From: Paraplanobispora siamensis
GTDB lineage: Bacteria > Actinomycetota > Actinomycetes > Streptosporangiales > Streptosporangiaceae
DNA: 64,000 nucleotides
Assembly: GCF_016863175.1 (NCBI RefSeq)
Contig: NZ_BOOJ01000059.1
Span: forward strand, 1-64,000
Direction: 5' to 3'
The translations under genes were made by a program, and so were the position numbers. Below are positions 25,454 to 33,675 of this stretch, one piece after another; the first letter of the stretch is position 1, and each line of letters begins with the position of its first letter. The notes under the pieces were generated by a model. It was given only the letters and a program-made list of their open reading frames with translations. It did no database searches and was not told where the DNA came from.

Positions 25454-26506
25454 CTACGCGGGGTACCAGAGGTCGGGCTCGCCCGGAATGCGGCGGAGGC
25501 GGTCGCGGGCCTCCAGCCAGACCAGGTGGGCCAGGGTCTCGTTGTTGGCCGCCCGGCGCATGAACGACGGGATGGTCTCCCACGGCCGCGACCACGTCAG
25601 CCTGGTCGCCGTGTCCCAGCAGGTGATCCCGTCCGCCGCCCGGACGGCCGTCTCGATCTCGGCCAGCCGTTCCTCGTGGTGGGCCATCACGTGGTCGACC
25701 CGCTCGGCCAGCTCCAGGAACCGGTACTCGTGGGCGGGCAGCACCTCGTCCACGTCGAACTTCCGCACCGCCGCCAGCGCGTCGAGATAGTCGGCCAGCG
25801 GGTTGGGCGCGGACTGCGGGTGCACGGCCACGATCGGCGTGATCTTCGCCAGCACGTGGTCTCCGGAGAACAGCAGGCGCCGTTCGGGCTCGACGAAGCA
25901 CAGGTGACCCGGCGAGTGACCGGGCGTCCAGATCGCCCGCAGGTCCCAGCCCGGCAGGCCGAGACGGTCGCCGTCCTCGATGAGCCGGTCGGGCTTGGCC
26001 ATGGTCACGTAGTGCCGGATCATCATCGAGGCCCCGGCCAGCTCGTCCAGCGTCTCCCGGGGGACTCCCGAGCGCACCAGCAGCGTGCGCTCCTGCGCCA
26101 CCAGCGCGTCCACCGCGTCGTCGTCGTAGCGGTCGCGCAGCAGGCGCGAGTCGGCCGGGTGCAGCCCGATCCAGGCGCCGGAGACCTCGCGGATGCGTCC
26201 GGCCAGCCCGTAGTGGTCGGGGTGGATGTGGGTGACCAGGACCGCCTTGACGTCGGTCATCTCGTATCCGGCGATCTTCAGTCCCGCGGCCAGCGCGCCG
26301 TACGCCTCCTCGGTGTTCCAGCCGGCGTCCACGATCGCCACCCCGTCGGGCAACTCCAGGGCGTAGACCAGCACGTACCGCAGCGGGATGGCCGGCAGCG
26401 GCACCGGGATCGACCACAGACCGGGCCTGACCCGCTCCACTTCGGGGAACCCCCCGCTCCTCCAGGCCTCCCGCTGCGCCTCGCTGGCCGGCGTCACCAT
26501 GGTCAT
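25454..26506 (-). CDS. MBL-fold metallo-hydrolase
   Basis: A 350-residue metallo-beta-lactamase-fold hydrolase with the metal motif HIHPDH at residues 93-98, TPGHSPGH near 192-199, FSGDH and a distal PAHEYRF. It belongs to the glyoxalase II/thioesterase-like branch with a helical C-terminal extension (~residues 265-350). Possible substrates are acyl-CoA-like thioesters or lactones; none is proven. It is divergent from a glutathionyl-hydroquinone reductase gene and shares its 80-bp promoter region. Confidence 0.85.
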   Translation of the reverse strand: MTMVTPASEAQREAWRSGGFPEVERVRPGLWSIPVPLPAIPLRYVLVYALELPDGVAIVDAGWNTEEAYGALAAGLKIAGYEMTDVKAVLVTHIHPDHYGLAGRIREVSGAWIGLHPADSRLLRDRYDDDAVDALVAQERTLLVRSGVPRETLDELAGASMMIRHYVTMAKPDRLIEDGDRLGLPGWDLRAIWTPGHSPGHLCFVEPERRLLFSGDHVLAKITPIVAVHPQSAPNPLADYLDALAAVRKFDVDEVLPAHEYRFLELAERVDHVMAHHEERLAEIETAVRAADGITCWDTATRLTWSRPWETIPSFMRRAANNETLAHLVWLEARDRLRRIPGEPDLWYPA

Positions 26507-26586
26507 CCCCGAACTCCCTTCGACGCCCCTGATTGTGCCCCCTGTACCGAATCATGTTCTACTCGGGGCCCGCGTACCGTGGGTTC
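26507..26586. promoter_or_regulatory. Shared MBL / reductase promoter with degenerate KstR-like site
   Basis: CGAATCATGTTCTA at 26548-26561 keeps the right half (GTTCTA) of the AACNNGTT palindrome. For the rightward gene, TACCGT (26575-26580) is a -10 candidate that would start transcription at or near the ATG at 26587. Confidence 0.4.
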
Positions 26587-27480
26587 ATGAAGCTGGGAAA
26601 CGAGATCGCCGGCGACGGACGTTTCGTCCGCCAGCCCAACCGGTTCACCGCCCGCATCGAGGACGGCGGCGAGCACCCGCCCGAGCCCGGCCGTTACCAG
26701 ATATACGCCTCCTACGCCTGCCCGTGGGCGCAGCGCTCGCTGATCGTGCGCGAGCTGCTCGGCCTCCAGGACGTCATCGGGGTGACCATCGTCGACCCGA
26801 TCAGGGACGAGCGGGGCTGGCGCATGCCCGGCGGCGACCCGGCGACCGGGGCGGAGTATCTCTCGGAGCTCTATCTGGCCAGCGATCCCGACTATCAGGG
26901 CCGCTACACCGTGCCCGCCGTCTGGGACCGTACGGCCAAGCGCCTGGCCACCAACGACTATCCGCAGATCACCCTCACCCTGGAGACCGCCTTCCGGCCC
27001 TGGCACGCCGAGGGCGCCCCCGACCTCTATCCGGCCGCGCTCCGCGAGGAGATCGACGAGCTGAACGACACCATCTTCCACGGGCTCAACAACGGGGTCT
27101 ACAAGGCCGGGTTCGCCACCTCCCAGGACGCCTACGACGAGGCGGTGACCAGGGTCTTCGCGACGCTCGACATGCTGGAGGAGCGGCTCTCGGGCCGGGC
27201 CCGCCTGCACGGCGACGCGCTCACCGAGAGCGACGTGCGGCTCTACACCACGCTCGTCCGGTTCGACTCCGTCTACTACTCCCACTTCAAGTGCTCGATC
27301 CGCCGCCTGGTCGACTATCCGGCGCTGTGGGCCTACGCCCGGCGGCTGTACGCGATCCCCGGCTTCCGCGACACCACCGACTTCGACCAGATCAAACGGC
27401 ACTACTTCATCACCCAGACCAACATCAACCCCACCGGGATCGTGCCAAAGGGCCCGGAGCTGGACTGGACGGCTCCCTGA
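26587..27480 (+). CDS. Glutathionyl-hydroquinone reductase-like (Xi-class GST) protein
   Basis: A 297-residue protein with the thioredoxin-like motif YASYACPWAQR and catalytic Cys45 in Cys-Pro-Trp-Ala, as in YqjG/ECM4 enzymes that reduce glutathionyl-hydroquinones. The C-terminal helical domain follows (SDVRLYTTLVRFDSVYYSHFKC). Actinobacteria use mycothiol, so the thiol partner is uncertain. The family acts on quinones formed from aromatic breakdown, which would suit the lignin-related dioxygenase in the window. ATG at 26587 is preferred to GTG-like codons upstream. Confidence 0.88.
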   Translation: MKLGNEIAGDGRFVRQPNRFTARIEDGGEHPPEPGRYQIYASYACPWAQRSLIVRELLGLQDVIGVTIVDPIRDERGWRMPGGDPATGAEYLSELYLASDPDYQGRYTVPAVWDRTAKRLATNDYPQITLTLETAFRPWHAEGAPDLYPAALREEIDELNDTIFHGLNNGVYKAGFATSQDAYDEAVTRVFATLDMLEERLSGRARLHGDALTESDVRLYTTLVRFDSVYYSHFKCSIRRLVDYPALWAYARRLYAIPGFRDTTDFDQIKRHYFITQTNINPTGIVPKGPELDWTAP

Positions 27481-27555
27481 CCTCCGGGACATGAAAGTTT
27501 CATCGGACAAATCGGACATCCAGCTGGTCGAACGAGCAGCGTAGAGGTCGGATCG

Positions 27556-27585
27556 TTGACGGTTCGGCAACCCGCTGGAAACAAT
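27556..27585 (+). promoter_or_regulatory. Promoter of the GH9 cellulase
   Basis: TTGACG (27556-27561) followed by 17-18 bp and AAACAA/AACAAT (27579-27585). The -10 is weak. The CebR box lies just downstream. Confidence 0.45.
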
Positions 27586-27600
27586 CGGCGCACTCAAGCG

Positions 27601-27614
27601 TGGGAGCGCTCCCA
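27601..27614. promoter_or_regulatory. CebR operator
   Basis: The perfect 14-bp palindrome TGGGAGCGCTCCCA is identical to the operator known for CebR, the LacI-family repressor that is released by cello-oligosaccharides in Streptomyces and relatives. It lies 31 bp upstream of the GH9 start and just downstream of the candidate promoter, a position that would block transcription. Confidence 0.92.
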
Positions 27615-27645
27615 CGTCCCGCGTCACCTTCCAGAAGGACCCCCC

Positions 27646-30186
27646 GTGCTCAGACCGCCCTCCTGGTTCAATCTGACCCTGGCGGCCGCCGTCTCGGCCG
27701 CCGCGGTCGCGCTGACCCCGTCCCCCGCCGTGGCGGAGGGACCCGAGCAGATCGTCAACGGCACCTTCGACACCGGTACGGCTCCGTGGTGGAGCACCGC
27801 CAACACCACGCTGGAGGTCGCCGACGGGCGGCTCTGCGCCGACGTGCCGGGCGGCACCGCCAACCCCTGGGACGTCATCGTCGGCCAGAACGACATCGCC
27901 CTGGTCAAGGACGAGACGTACGAGTTCTCGTTCTTCGGCGTCGCCAACCCCGGCCGGGTCGCCAGAGCGCTGATCCAGCTCCCGGTGGATCCGTGGACCC
28001 AGTTCCTGGCGGTCAACCCCGAGCTGAGCGTGTCCGGCAACGACTACTCGTACACGTTCACCTCTCCCGTGGACCTGCCGAACGCCCAGGTGGCCTTCCA
28101 GGTCGGCGGGAGCGCGACCCCCTGGAGGTTCTGCGTGGACAACGTCTCTCTCAAGGGAGGCGCCGAACCCGACGTCTACGTCCCCGACACCGGCCCCCGC
28201 GTCCGGGTGAACATGGTCGGCTATCTGCCGACCGGCCCGAAGAACGCCACCCTGGTGACGGAGAAGACCGACCCCGTCGCCTGGAAGCTCCAGCGCGAGG
28301 GGCAGACCGTCGCCAAGGGCGAGACCGTCCCGCGCGGCGTCGACGCCAGCTCCGGCCAGAACGTGCACTCGATCGACTTCGGCTCGGTCAAGGCCCCCGG
28401 GACCGGCTACACGCTGGAGGCCGACGGCGAGACCAGCCGTCCGTTCGACATCGGCGCCGACCTCTACGACGAGCTGAAGACCGACGCGCTGAAGTTCTAC
28501 TACACCCAGCGCAGCGGCATCGAGATCCTCGACAGCCTGCGCCCGGGGTACGGCAGGCCCGCCGGCCACGTGGGCGTCGCGCCCAACCAGGGCGACATCG
28601 AGGTGCCGTGCCAGCCCGGTGTCTGCGACTACACGCTCGACGTCAGGGGCGGCTGGTACGACGCGGGCGACCACGGCAAGTACGTGGTCAACGGCGGCAT
28701 CTCCGTCCACCAGGTCATGTCCACCTTCGAGCGCGCCAAGGCCGACGGCACGCACAAGGACGGGGACCTGAACATCCCCGAGAGCGGCAACGGCGTGCCC
28801 GACATCCTCGACGAGGCCCGCTGGGAGCAGGAGTTCCTGCTGAGCATGCAGGTCCCCGACGGCAGGCCGCACGCCGGGATGGTCCACCACAAGATCCACG
28901 ACGCCGCGTGGACCGGGCTGCCGCTCATGCCGCACCTGGACCCGCAGAAGCGCGAGCTGCACCCGGTCTCCACCGCCGCCACCCTCAACCTGGCCGCCAC
29001 CGCGGCCCAGGCGGCCCGGCTGTTCGCGCCCTACGACCCCGAGTTCGCCGCCAGGAACCTCGCGGCGGCGAAGAGGGCGTGGGCGGCGGCCAAGGCCGAC
29101 CCGGCCCGCTACGCCGACCCGGCCGACGGCACGGGCGGCGGCGCCTACCCCGACAACGACGTGACCGACGAGTTCTACTGGGCCGCCGCGGAGCTCTACA
29201 TCACCACCGGTGACAAGGAGTTCAGGGACTACGTCCTGGCCTCCCCGCACCACACCGCCGACATCTGGCGCGAGCGGGGCTTCGACTGGGGCAACACCGC
29301 CCAGCTGGGCCGGCTCCAGCTGGCGACCGTGCCCAACGCCCTGCCCGACCGGGCCCGGGTGCGGCAGTCGGTGCTGGAGGGCGCGGACAAGTACCTGGCG
29401 ATCCAGCAGGCCCACCCGTACGGCCTGCCGTACAACCCGCCGGACTTCGACTGGGGCTCCAACAACCTGATCCTGAACAACATGGTCGTGATGGCCGTGG
29501 CGCACGACATCAGCGGCCAGGCCAAGTACCGCAACGGGGTGCTGGAGGGGCTCGACTACATCTTCGGCCGCAACGCGCTCAACCAGTCCTACGTGACCGG
29601 CTACGGCGAGGTCGCCTCGAAGAACCAGCACAGCCGCTGGTACGCCCGCCAGCTCGACCCCTCCCTGCCCAACCCCCCGAAGGGCACCCTGTCCGGCGGC
29701 CCCAACTCCGCCATCCAGGACCCGGTGGCCCAGGCCAAGCTCCGCGGCTGCGAGCCCCAGTTCTGCTACATCGACGACATCGAGTCGTGGTCGACCAACG
29801 AGCTGACCATCAACTGGAACTCCCCGCTGGCGTGGATCGCCTCCTTCGTCGCCGACCCGGTCCCCACGGGCGTGTGCAAGGTGACCTACACCAACCACGG
29901 CCAGTGGCCCGACGGGTTCAACACCCAGATCACCATCACCAACACCGGCAAGAAGCCCATCGAGGGCTGGACCCTGAAGTGGTCCTTCCTCGGCGGGCAG
30001 AAGGTCCGCAGGCACTGGAACGCCGAGCTGTCCCAGGACGGCGCGACCGTCACCGCCGAGAACCTGGGGTGGAACCGGGTCATCAAGCCCGGCGGCTCGG
30101 TCACCCTCGGCTTCCTGGGCTCCGAGGCCCCCGGCCCCAACCCCAAGCCGGAGCGCTTCCTGCTCAACGGCACCCTGTGCAAGTGA
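27646..30186 (+). CDS. Secreted GH9 cellulase (CBM4/9 - CelD_N - GH9 - CBM2)
   Basis: An 846-residue endo/exo-glucanase. Signal peptide residues ~1-31 (ending AVA-EGP), CBM4/9-type module ~35-172, Ig-like CelD_N domain ~185-272, GH9 catalytic domain ~274-735 and a C-terminal CBM2 ~742-845 with Cys at both ends. Catalytic signatures: [12 protein letters not shown] (nucleophile/base aspartates) and [13 protein letters not shown] (acid glutamate). It hydrolyses beta-1,4-glucan in cellulose. GTG at 27646 is chosen after AGAAGGACCCCCC. Expression should be induced by cellobiose through the CebR box. Confidence 0.93.
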   Translation: MLRPPSWFNLTLAAAVSAAAVALTPSPAVAEGPEQIVNGTFDTGTAPWWSTANTTLEVADGRLCADVPGGTANPWDVIVGQNDIALVKDETYEFSFFGVANPGRVARALIQLPVDPWTQFLAVNPELSVSGNDYSYTFTSPVDLPNAQVAFQVGGSATPWRFCVDNVSLKGGAEPDVYVPDTGPRVRVNMVGYLPTGPKNATLVTEKTDPVAWKLQREGQTVAKGETVPRGVDASSGQNVHSIDFGSVKAPGTGYTLEADGETSRPFDIGADLYDELKTDALKFYYTQRSGIEILDSLRPGYGRPAGHVGVAPNQGDIEVPCQPGVCDYTLDVRGGWYDAGDHGKYVVNGGISVHQVMSTFERAKADGTHKDGDLNIPESGNGVPDILDEARWEQEFLLSMQVPDGRPHAGMVHHKIHDAAWTGLPLMPHLDPQKRELHPVSTAATLNLAATAAQAARLFAPYDPEFAARNLAAAKRAWAAAKADPARYADPADGTGGGAYPDNDVTDEFYWAAAELYITTGDKEFRDYVLASPHHTADIWRERGFDWGNTAQLGRLQLATVPNALPDRARVRQSVLEGADKYLAIQQAHPYGLPYNPPDFDWGSNNLILNNMVVMAVAHDISGQAKYRNGVLEGLDYIFGRNALNQSYVTGYGEVASKNQHSRWYARQLDPSLPNPPKGTLSGGPNSAIQDPVAQAKLRGCEPQFCYIDDIESWSTNELTINWNSPLAWIASFVADPVPTGVCKVTYTNHGQWPDGFNTQITITNTGKKPIEGWTLKWSFLGGQKVRRHWNAELSQDGATVTAENLGWNRVIKPGGSVTLGFLGSEAPGPNPKPERFLLNGTLCK

Positions 30187-30196
30187 CCCTGTGACC

Positions 30197-30268
30197 GGGG
30201 CGGCCGCTCTCCTCCAGTGGCCGCCCCTCCCGGCGCCGTCCCCCGTTCTCCTGTCGGGGGGCGGCGCC
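30197..30268 (+). terminator. Double hairpin terminator after the GH9 gene
   Basis: First stem GGGGCGGCC/GGCCGCCCC (30197-30227), second stem GGCGCCG-CCCCC/GGGGG-CGGCGCC (30232-30268), the second followed by TTTC. Confidence 0.8.
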
Positions 30269-30307
30269 TTTCGCCTGACGCGTATATCTACCTAAGTCTG
30301 TAAATTT

Positions 30308-30329
30308 CCTGACTTGCTCATATGTCAGG
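30308..30329. promoter_or_regulatory. Inverted repeat before the second glycoside hydrolase
   Basis: CCTGAC-N10-GTCAGG in an AT-rich stretch (30280-30350) upstream of the GH-A gene. It could be an operator; no CebR box is seen here, so this gene may be regulated differently from the GH9 gene. Confidence 0.4.
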
Positions 30330-30390
30330 CGCATCTGTAGCACCATGGCTGCCTTACTCGCACCTGTAACCGATGGGGCTGGAGGTTCCA

Positions 30391-32097
30391 ATGGTGTGGA
30401 GAAGAACGAGCGCCGTACTGACCGCGGGTCTCGCGCTGGCGGCCGTCCTGCCGCCGGGACCGGCGGCGGGGGCGACGGGGACCGCCGCCGAGTTGCTGAA
30501 GAATCCCGGCTTCGAGGGTGAGCACAGCACCGTGGCCTCCGGCTGGCGGCCCAACTCCTGGGGCTCCCCCGCGCCCAAGGCGCGCTTCGCGCCGGAGACG
30601 GAGCAGGCGCACGGGGGCCGGCGGGCCCAGCGCTTCCAGGTCGAGGCCGAGCCCTCCCGGGTCCACCTCGTCCAGGCCCACCGGTTCACCGCCGGGCGGA
30701 CCTACCGCGCCTCCGCGTGGGTGAAGGCCGTCTCCCCGGTCACCGTCACCCTTCAAGTGCGCAGCGACGACTTCAAGAAGGACTTCTACCAGGCCTTCGC
30801 AGTCCACACGACGCGGGTGGGCACGCAGTGGCAGCGGATCGAGGCCGTCGGGACGGCCCCGCACGACCTGTCCGGCTCCTTCCGGATCTTCCTCGGCGGG
30901 ACCGGCACCGTCCTGGTGGACGACGCGAGCCTGACCGAGGTCTCCGCCGCCGGGTCCCCCGACCTGCGCCCCGCCTCCGGCCCGGTGCCGGCCGACTACT
31001 TCGGAATGCACCTGCTGTGCCGCGGCTGCTACGGCGACAGCTGGCCGTCGGTCGGGTTCGGCCTGTGGCGGATGTGGGACAACGGGGTGCGCTGGCGCGA
31101 CCTCGAACCCCGCAGGGGCAAGTGGGACTTCAAGATGATGGACTACTTCGTGAAGTCCGCGACCGACAACCGCGTCTCCGTGCTGTACACCCTCGGCATG
31201 CCTCCCTCCTGGGCCGCCTCCAACCAGAAGGAGGGCGCCTACGGGCCGGGGAGCGCGGCGATGCCGGAGAAGATCGACGACTGGCGACGCTACGTCCGGA
31301 CGGTGGCCGAGCGCTACAGGGGCCGCATCCAGATGTACGAGATGTGGAACGAGCCCGACTACGCCAAGTTCTGGAACGGCACCCCCGCCCAGCTCGCCGA
31401 GCTGACCAGGGTGGCCGCCGAGGAGATCGGCAGGGCCGACCCCGCCGCGAAGATCGTCTCTCCCGGCATCACGACCAACGGCCTGAACTGGCTCGACCAG
31501 TACCTCGCCGCCGGGGCCGGCGAGCACCTGGACGTCGTCGGCTCGCACATCTACTTCGGCCTGCGCCCGGAGAGCGTGCTGTCCCGGGTCAGGAACGTGC
31601 GCGGCGTCATGAAGGCGCACGGCCTGGACAAGCTGCCGCTGCGCGTCACCGAGGGAGCGCCGCTCGGCCGCGCCTCCTCCGGCACGGCCGCGGGCGCGGT
31701 CTCGCGCGCCCTGGTGCTGTTCTGGGCGTACGGCGTCTCCGGCTTCGACTGGTACACCTGGGACCGCCACGGGGAGCAGGTCCTCGACCTGGCAGAGGCG
31801 GACAACCGCACGCCCTCGGCGGCCGGCCGCGCCTACGCCAGGACCGCCACCTGGCTGCGCGGGGCCCGGATGACCGGCCACACGGTGGACGGCGCGGGCA
31901 CGCACGTGGTCACGCTCACCCGCTCCGGCGGCTCCGCCGCGCGGCTGGTCTGGAACGAGCGCGCCGTCACGACCTTCAAGATCCCCGCGGACTGGCGCGT
32001 CACCCGCTGGCAGCCGCTGTCCGGGGGCTCCCGCACCGCCTCGCCCACCGCGATCAACGTGGACGGCAGGCCGGTCCTGCTGGAGAGCGCCGGGTAA
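30391..32097 (+). CDS. Secreted clan GH-A glycoside hydrolase (GH39-like) with N-terminal CBM-like module
   Basis: A 568-residue exported protein. Signal peptide residues ~1-28, a jelly-roll carbohydrate-binding-like module ~35-195 (LLKNPGFEGEHSTVASGW...), then a TIM barrel. MYEMWNEPDYAKFW holds the acid/base glutamate and LRVTEGAPLG a candidate nucleophile. It likely acts on xylan or another plant beta-glycan; the family number is tentative (GH39 or GH5-like). ATG at 30391 follows CTGGAGGTTCCA. It lies behind the GH9 gene but after strong terminators, so it is a separate unit. Confidence 0.8.
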   Translation: MVWRRTSAVLTAGLALAAVLPPGPAAGATGTAAELLKNPGFEGEHSTVASGWRPNSWGSPAPKARFAPETEQAHGGRRAQRFQVEAEPSRVHLVQAHRFTAGRTYRASAWVKAVSPVTVTLQVRSDDFKKDFYQAFAVHTTRVGTQWQRIEAVGTAPHDLSGSFRIFLGGTGTVLVDDASLTEVSAAGSPDLRPASGPVPADYFGMHLLCRGCYGDSWPSVGFGLWRMWDNGVRWRDLEPRRGKWDFKMMDYFVKSATDNRVSVLYTLGMPPSWAASNQKEGAYGPGSAAMPEKIDDWRRYVRTVAERYRGRIQMYEMWNEPDYAKFWNGTPAQLAELTRVAAEEIGRADPAAKIVSPGITTNGLNWLDQYLAAGAGEHLDVVGSHIYFGLRPESVLSRVRNVRGVMKAHGLDKLPLRVTEGAPLGRASSGTAAGAVSRALVLFWAYGVSGFDWYTWDRHGEQVLDLAEADNRTPSAAGRAYARTATWLRGARMTGHTVDGAGTHVVTLTRSGGSAARLVWNERAVTTFKIPADWRVTRWQPLSGGSRTASPTAINVDGRPVLLESAG

Positions 32098-32182
32098 CGA
32101 GTCGGTTCCGGGACGCGCCCACCGTTGTCCTGTTGCGACATATACCTCTATAACCCTCTTTCAGAGCAAAAAGGGGGATGTC

Positions 32183-32668
32183 GTGCAGGAATCCGGAAAG
32201 TGGCGCAGAACCGTACGCCTGGTCGCGGCCGTGCTCGGCGGGGCCGTGATCGCCGGGATCGTCGTCGGCGTCGTGGCCCGTGTGCTGATGCGCGCCATCC
32301 TGCTCGTCCTCGACATGCCGACCTCCTTCACGGTGGGCGGCACGGTGGCGATCCTCGTCGCCTTCGCCGTGCTCGCCGTACCGGCCGCCGCGACCGCGAC
32401 CGCACGGCCCGCGATCAGGCACGCGGGCCGGTGGGCGACGGCGGCGGTGACCGGATGGGGAGCCGCGCAGAACGGGATCGCCGACGCCAAGGCGCTGCTG
32501 CTGGCCGACGACAGCCAGCTGCCGCTCCTCGGGGTGCTGACCGTGGCCTTCGCGGCGGCGGTGGTGGCCCACGGCCGGCTCGCGCAGTACGTGACGGGCC
32601 GGCTCGCCGGCCCGGCCGCGACCGGCGCGCGGACGGCCCCGCTCGCGGAGACCGCCCCGGCCTCATGA
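32183..32668 (+). CDS. Predicted membrane protein of unknown function
   Basis: A 161-residue protein with at least three hydrophobic segments (LVAAVLGGAVIAGIVVGVVA, VGGTVAILVAFAVLAVPAAA, LLGVLTVAFAAAVVAHG). No family recognised. It is read in the same direction as the B3/B4 domain gene 72 bp further on. GTG start, preceded by a GGGGG run. Confidence 0.6.
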   Translation: MQESGKWRRTVRLVAAVLGGAVIAGIVVGVVARVLMRAILLVLDMPTSFTVGGTVAILVAFAVLAVPAAATATARPAIRHAGRWATAAVTGWGAAQNGIADAKALLLADDSQLPLLGVLTVAFAAAVVAHGRLAQYVTGRLAGPAATGARTAPLAETAPAS

Positions 32669-32740
32669 GCGCCGGCTCCGCCGTACCCGGAGATCGAAAG
32701 GGCGCCGGGGCGGTCCGCGGGGAGCCATAAACTGGCGTCC

Positions 32741-33406
32741 GTGATCGAGGACATCTGGATCGACCCCGCCGTCAGCGCGCTCAGGCCGGACTTCGCGGTG
32801 CTGGCCATGGGGGTGTACGGCCTGCGCAACGGCCCGACCGACGACAGGTCCCGCGCCTGGCTGGCCGCCGCGGCGCAGGACGCCGTGGCGGGCGACCACC
32901 CGAAGGTCGAGGCGTGGCGGGAGGCCTACCGGGCGTTCGGGGCCAAGCCGCAGCGGACCAGGCCCTCGGTGGACGCGCTGGTGCGGCGGATGCCGCTGCC
33001 CGAGATCAACCTGGTGGTCGACGCCTACAACACGATCAGCGTCCGGCACGGGCTGCCGATCGGCGGCGAGGACCTGGCGCACTACGAGGGCACGGCCCGG
33101 CTGGTCCGCGCGGGCGGGGACGAGACGTTCGAGGTGATCGACAAGGGCGAGCCCGCGGTCGACCACCCGGAGATCGGCGAAGTGGTCTGGCGCGACGACC
33201 GGGGCGTCACCTGCCGCCGGTGGAACTGGCGGCAGTGCGTGCGGACCCGGATCACCGAGGAGACCGTGGACGCGCTGTTCCTGCTGGAGCGGCTGGAGCC
33301 CATGTCCCTTGAGGAGCTGAAGGCGGCCGGCGAGGAGCTGACCGCCCTGCTGGAGCAGATCACCCCCGGCATCCGGGTGGAGTCCGGGATCGTCTCCGCC
33401 TCCTGA
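32741..33406 (+). CDS. B3/B4 domain protein (PheT editing-domain-like)
   Basis: A 221-residue free-standing B3/B4 domain, related to the editing region of phenylalanyl-tRNA synthetase beta subunit. Segments RPSVDALVRRMPLPEINLVVDAYNTISVRHGLPIGGEDL and VTCRRWNWRQCVRTRITEET are typical. Such proteins may act as trans-editing factors or bind small ligands; function here is not determined. GTG or ATG start near 32741. Confidence 0.8.
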   Translation: MIEDIWIDPAVSALRPDFAVLAMGVYGLRNGPTDDRSRAWLAAAAQDAVAGDHPKVEAWREAYRAFGAKPQRTRPSVDALVRRMPLPEINLVVDAYNTISVRHGLPIGGEDLAHYEGTARLVRAGGDETFEVIDKGEPAVDHPEIGEVVWRDDRGVTCRRWNWRQCVRTRITEETVDALFLLERLEPMSLEELKAAGEELTALLEQITPGIRVESGIVSAS

Positions 33407-33675
33407 GCGGGTCTGCGTGCCACCCGGGCAGACGGGCGGTCATTCCCCGGTCCGGGCGGATGATCACCCTGCCCGGTGTGCGATCGATCACATCTATCCG
33501 CGGTGACCGTGCCCTCACCCGCTGGATAGACCCCCGGGGGAGACCGTTTTGAGGGGTTCTGAGAGGATCGGGCGGTGAGCTGCGGCCAGACGGGCGCAGG
33601 TCCGGGTCCAGGAGAGTAGCCTTGGACAGGTTCTCTATCATCAACGCCGATCTGCGGAAGAGGGCGATTTCCGCC

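Noticed and set aside
26503-30015. A 1,170-codon open frame on the minus strand opposite the GH9 cellulase
   Set aside because: It is a codon-bias shadow of the GH9 gene; its translation is low-complexity (Gly/Val/Arg/Asp-rich) with no recognisable domain.
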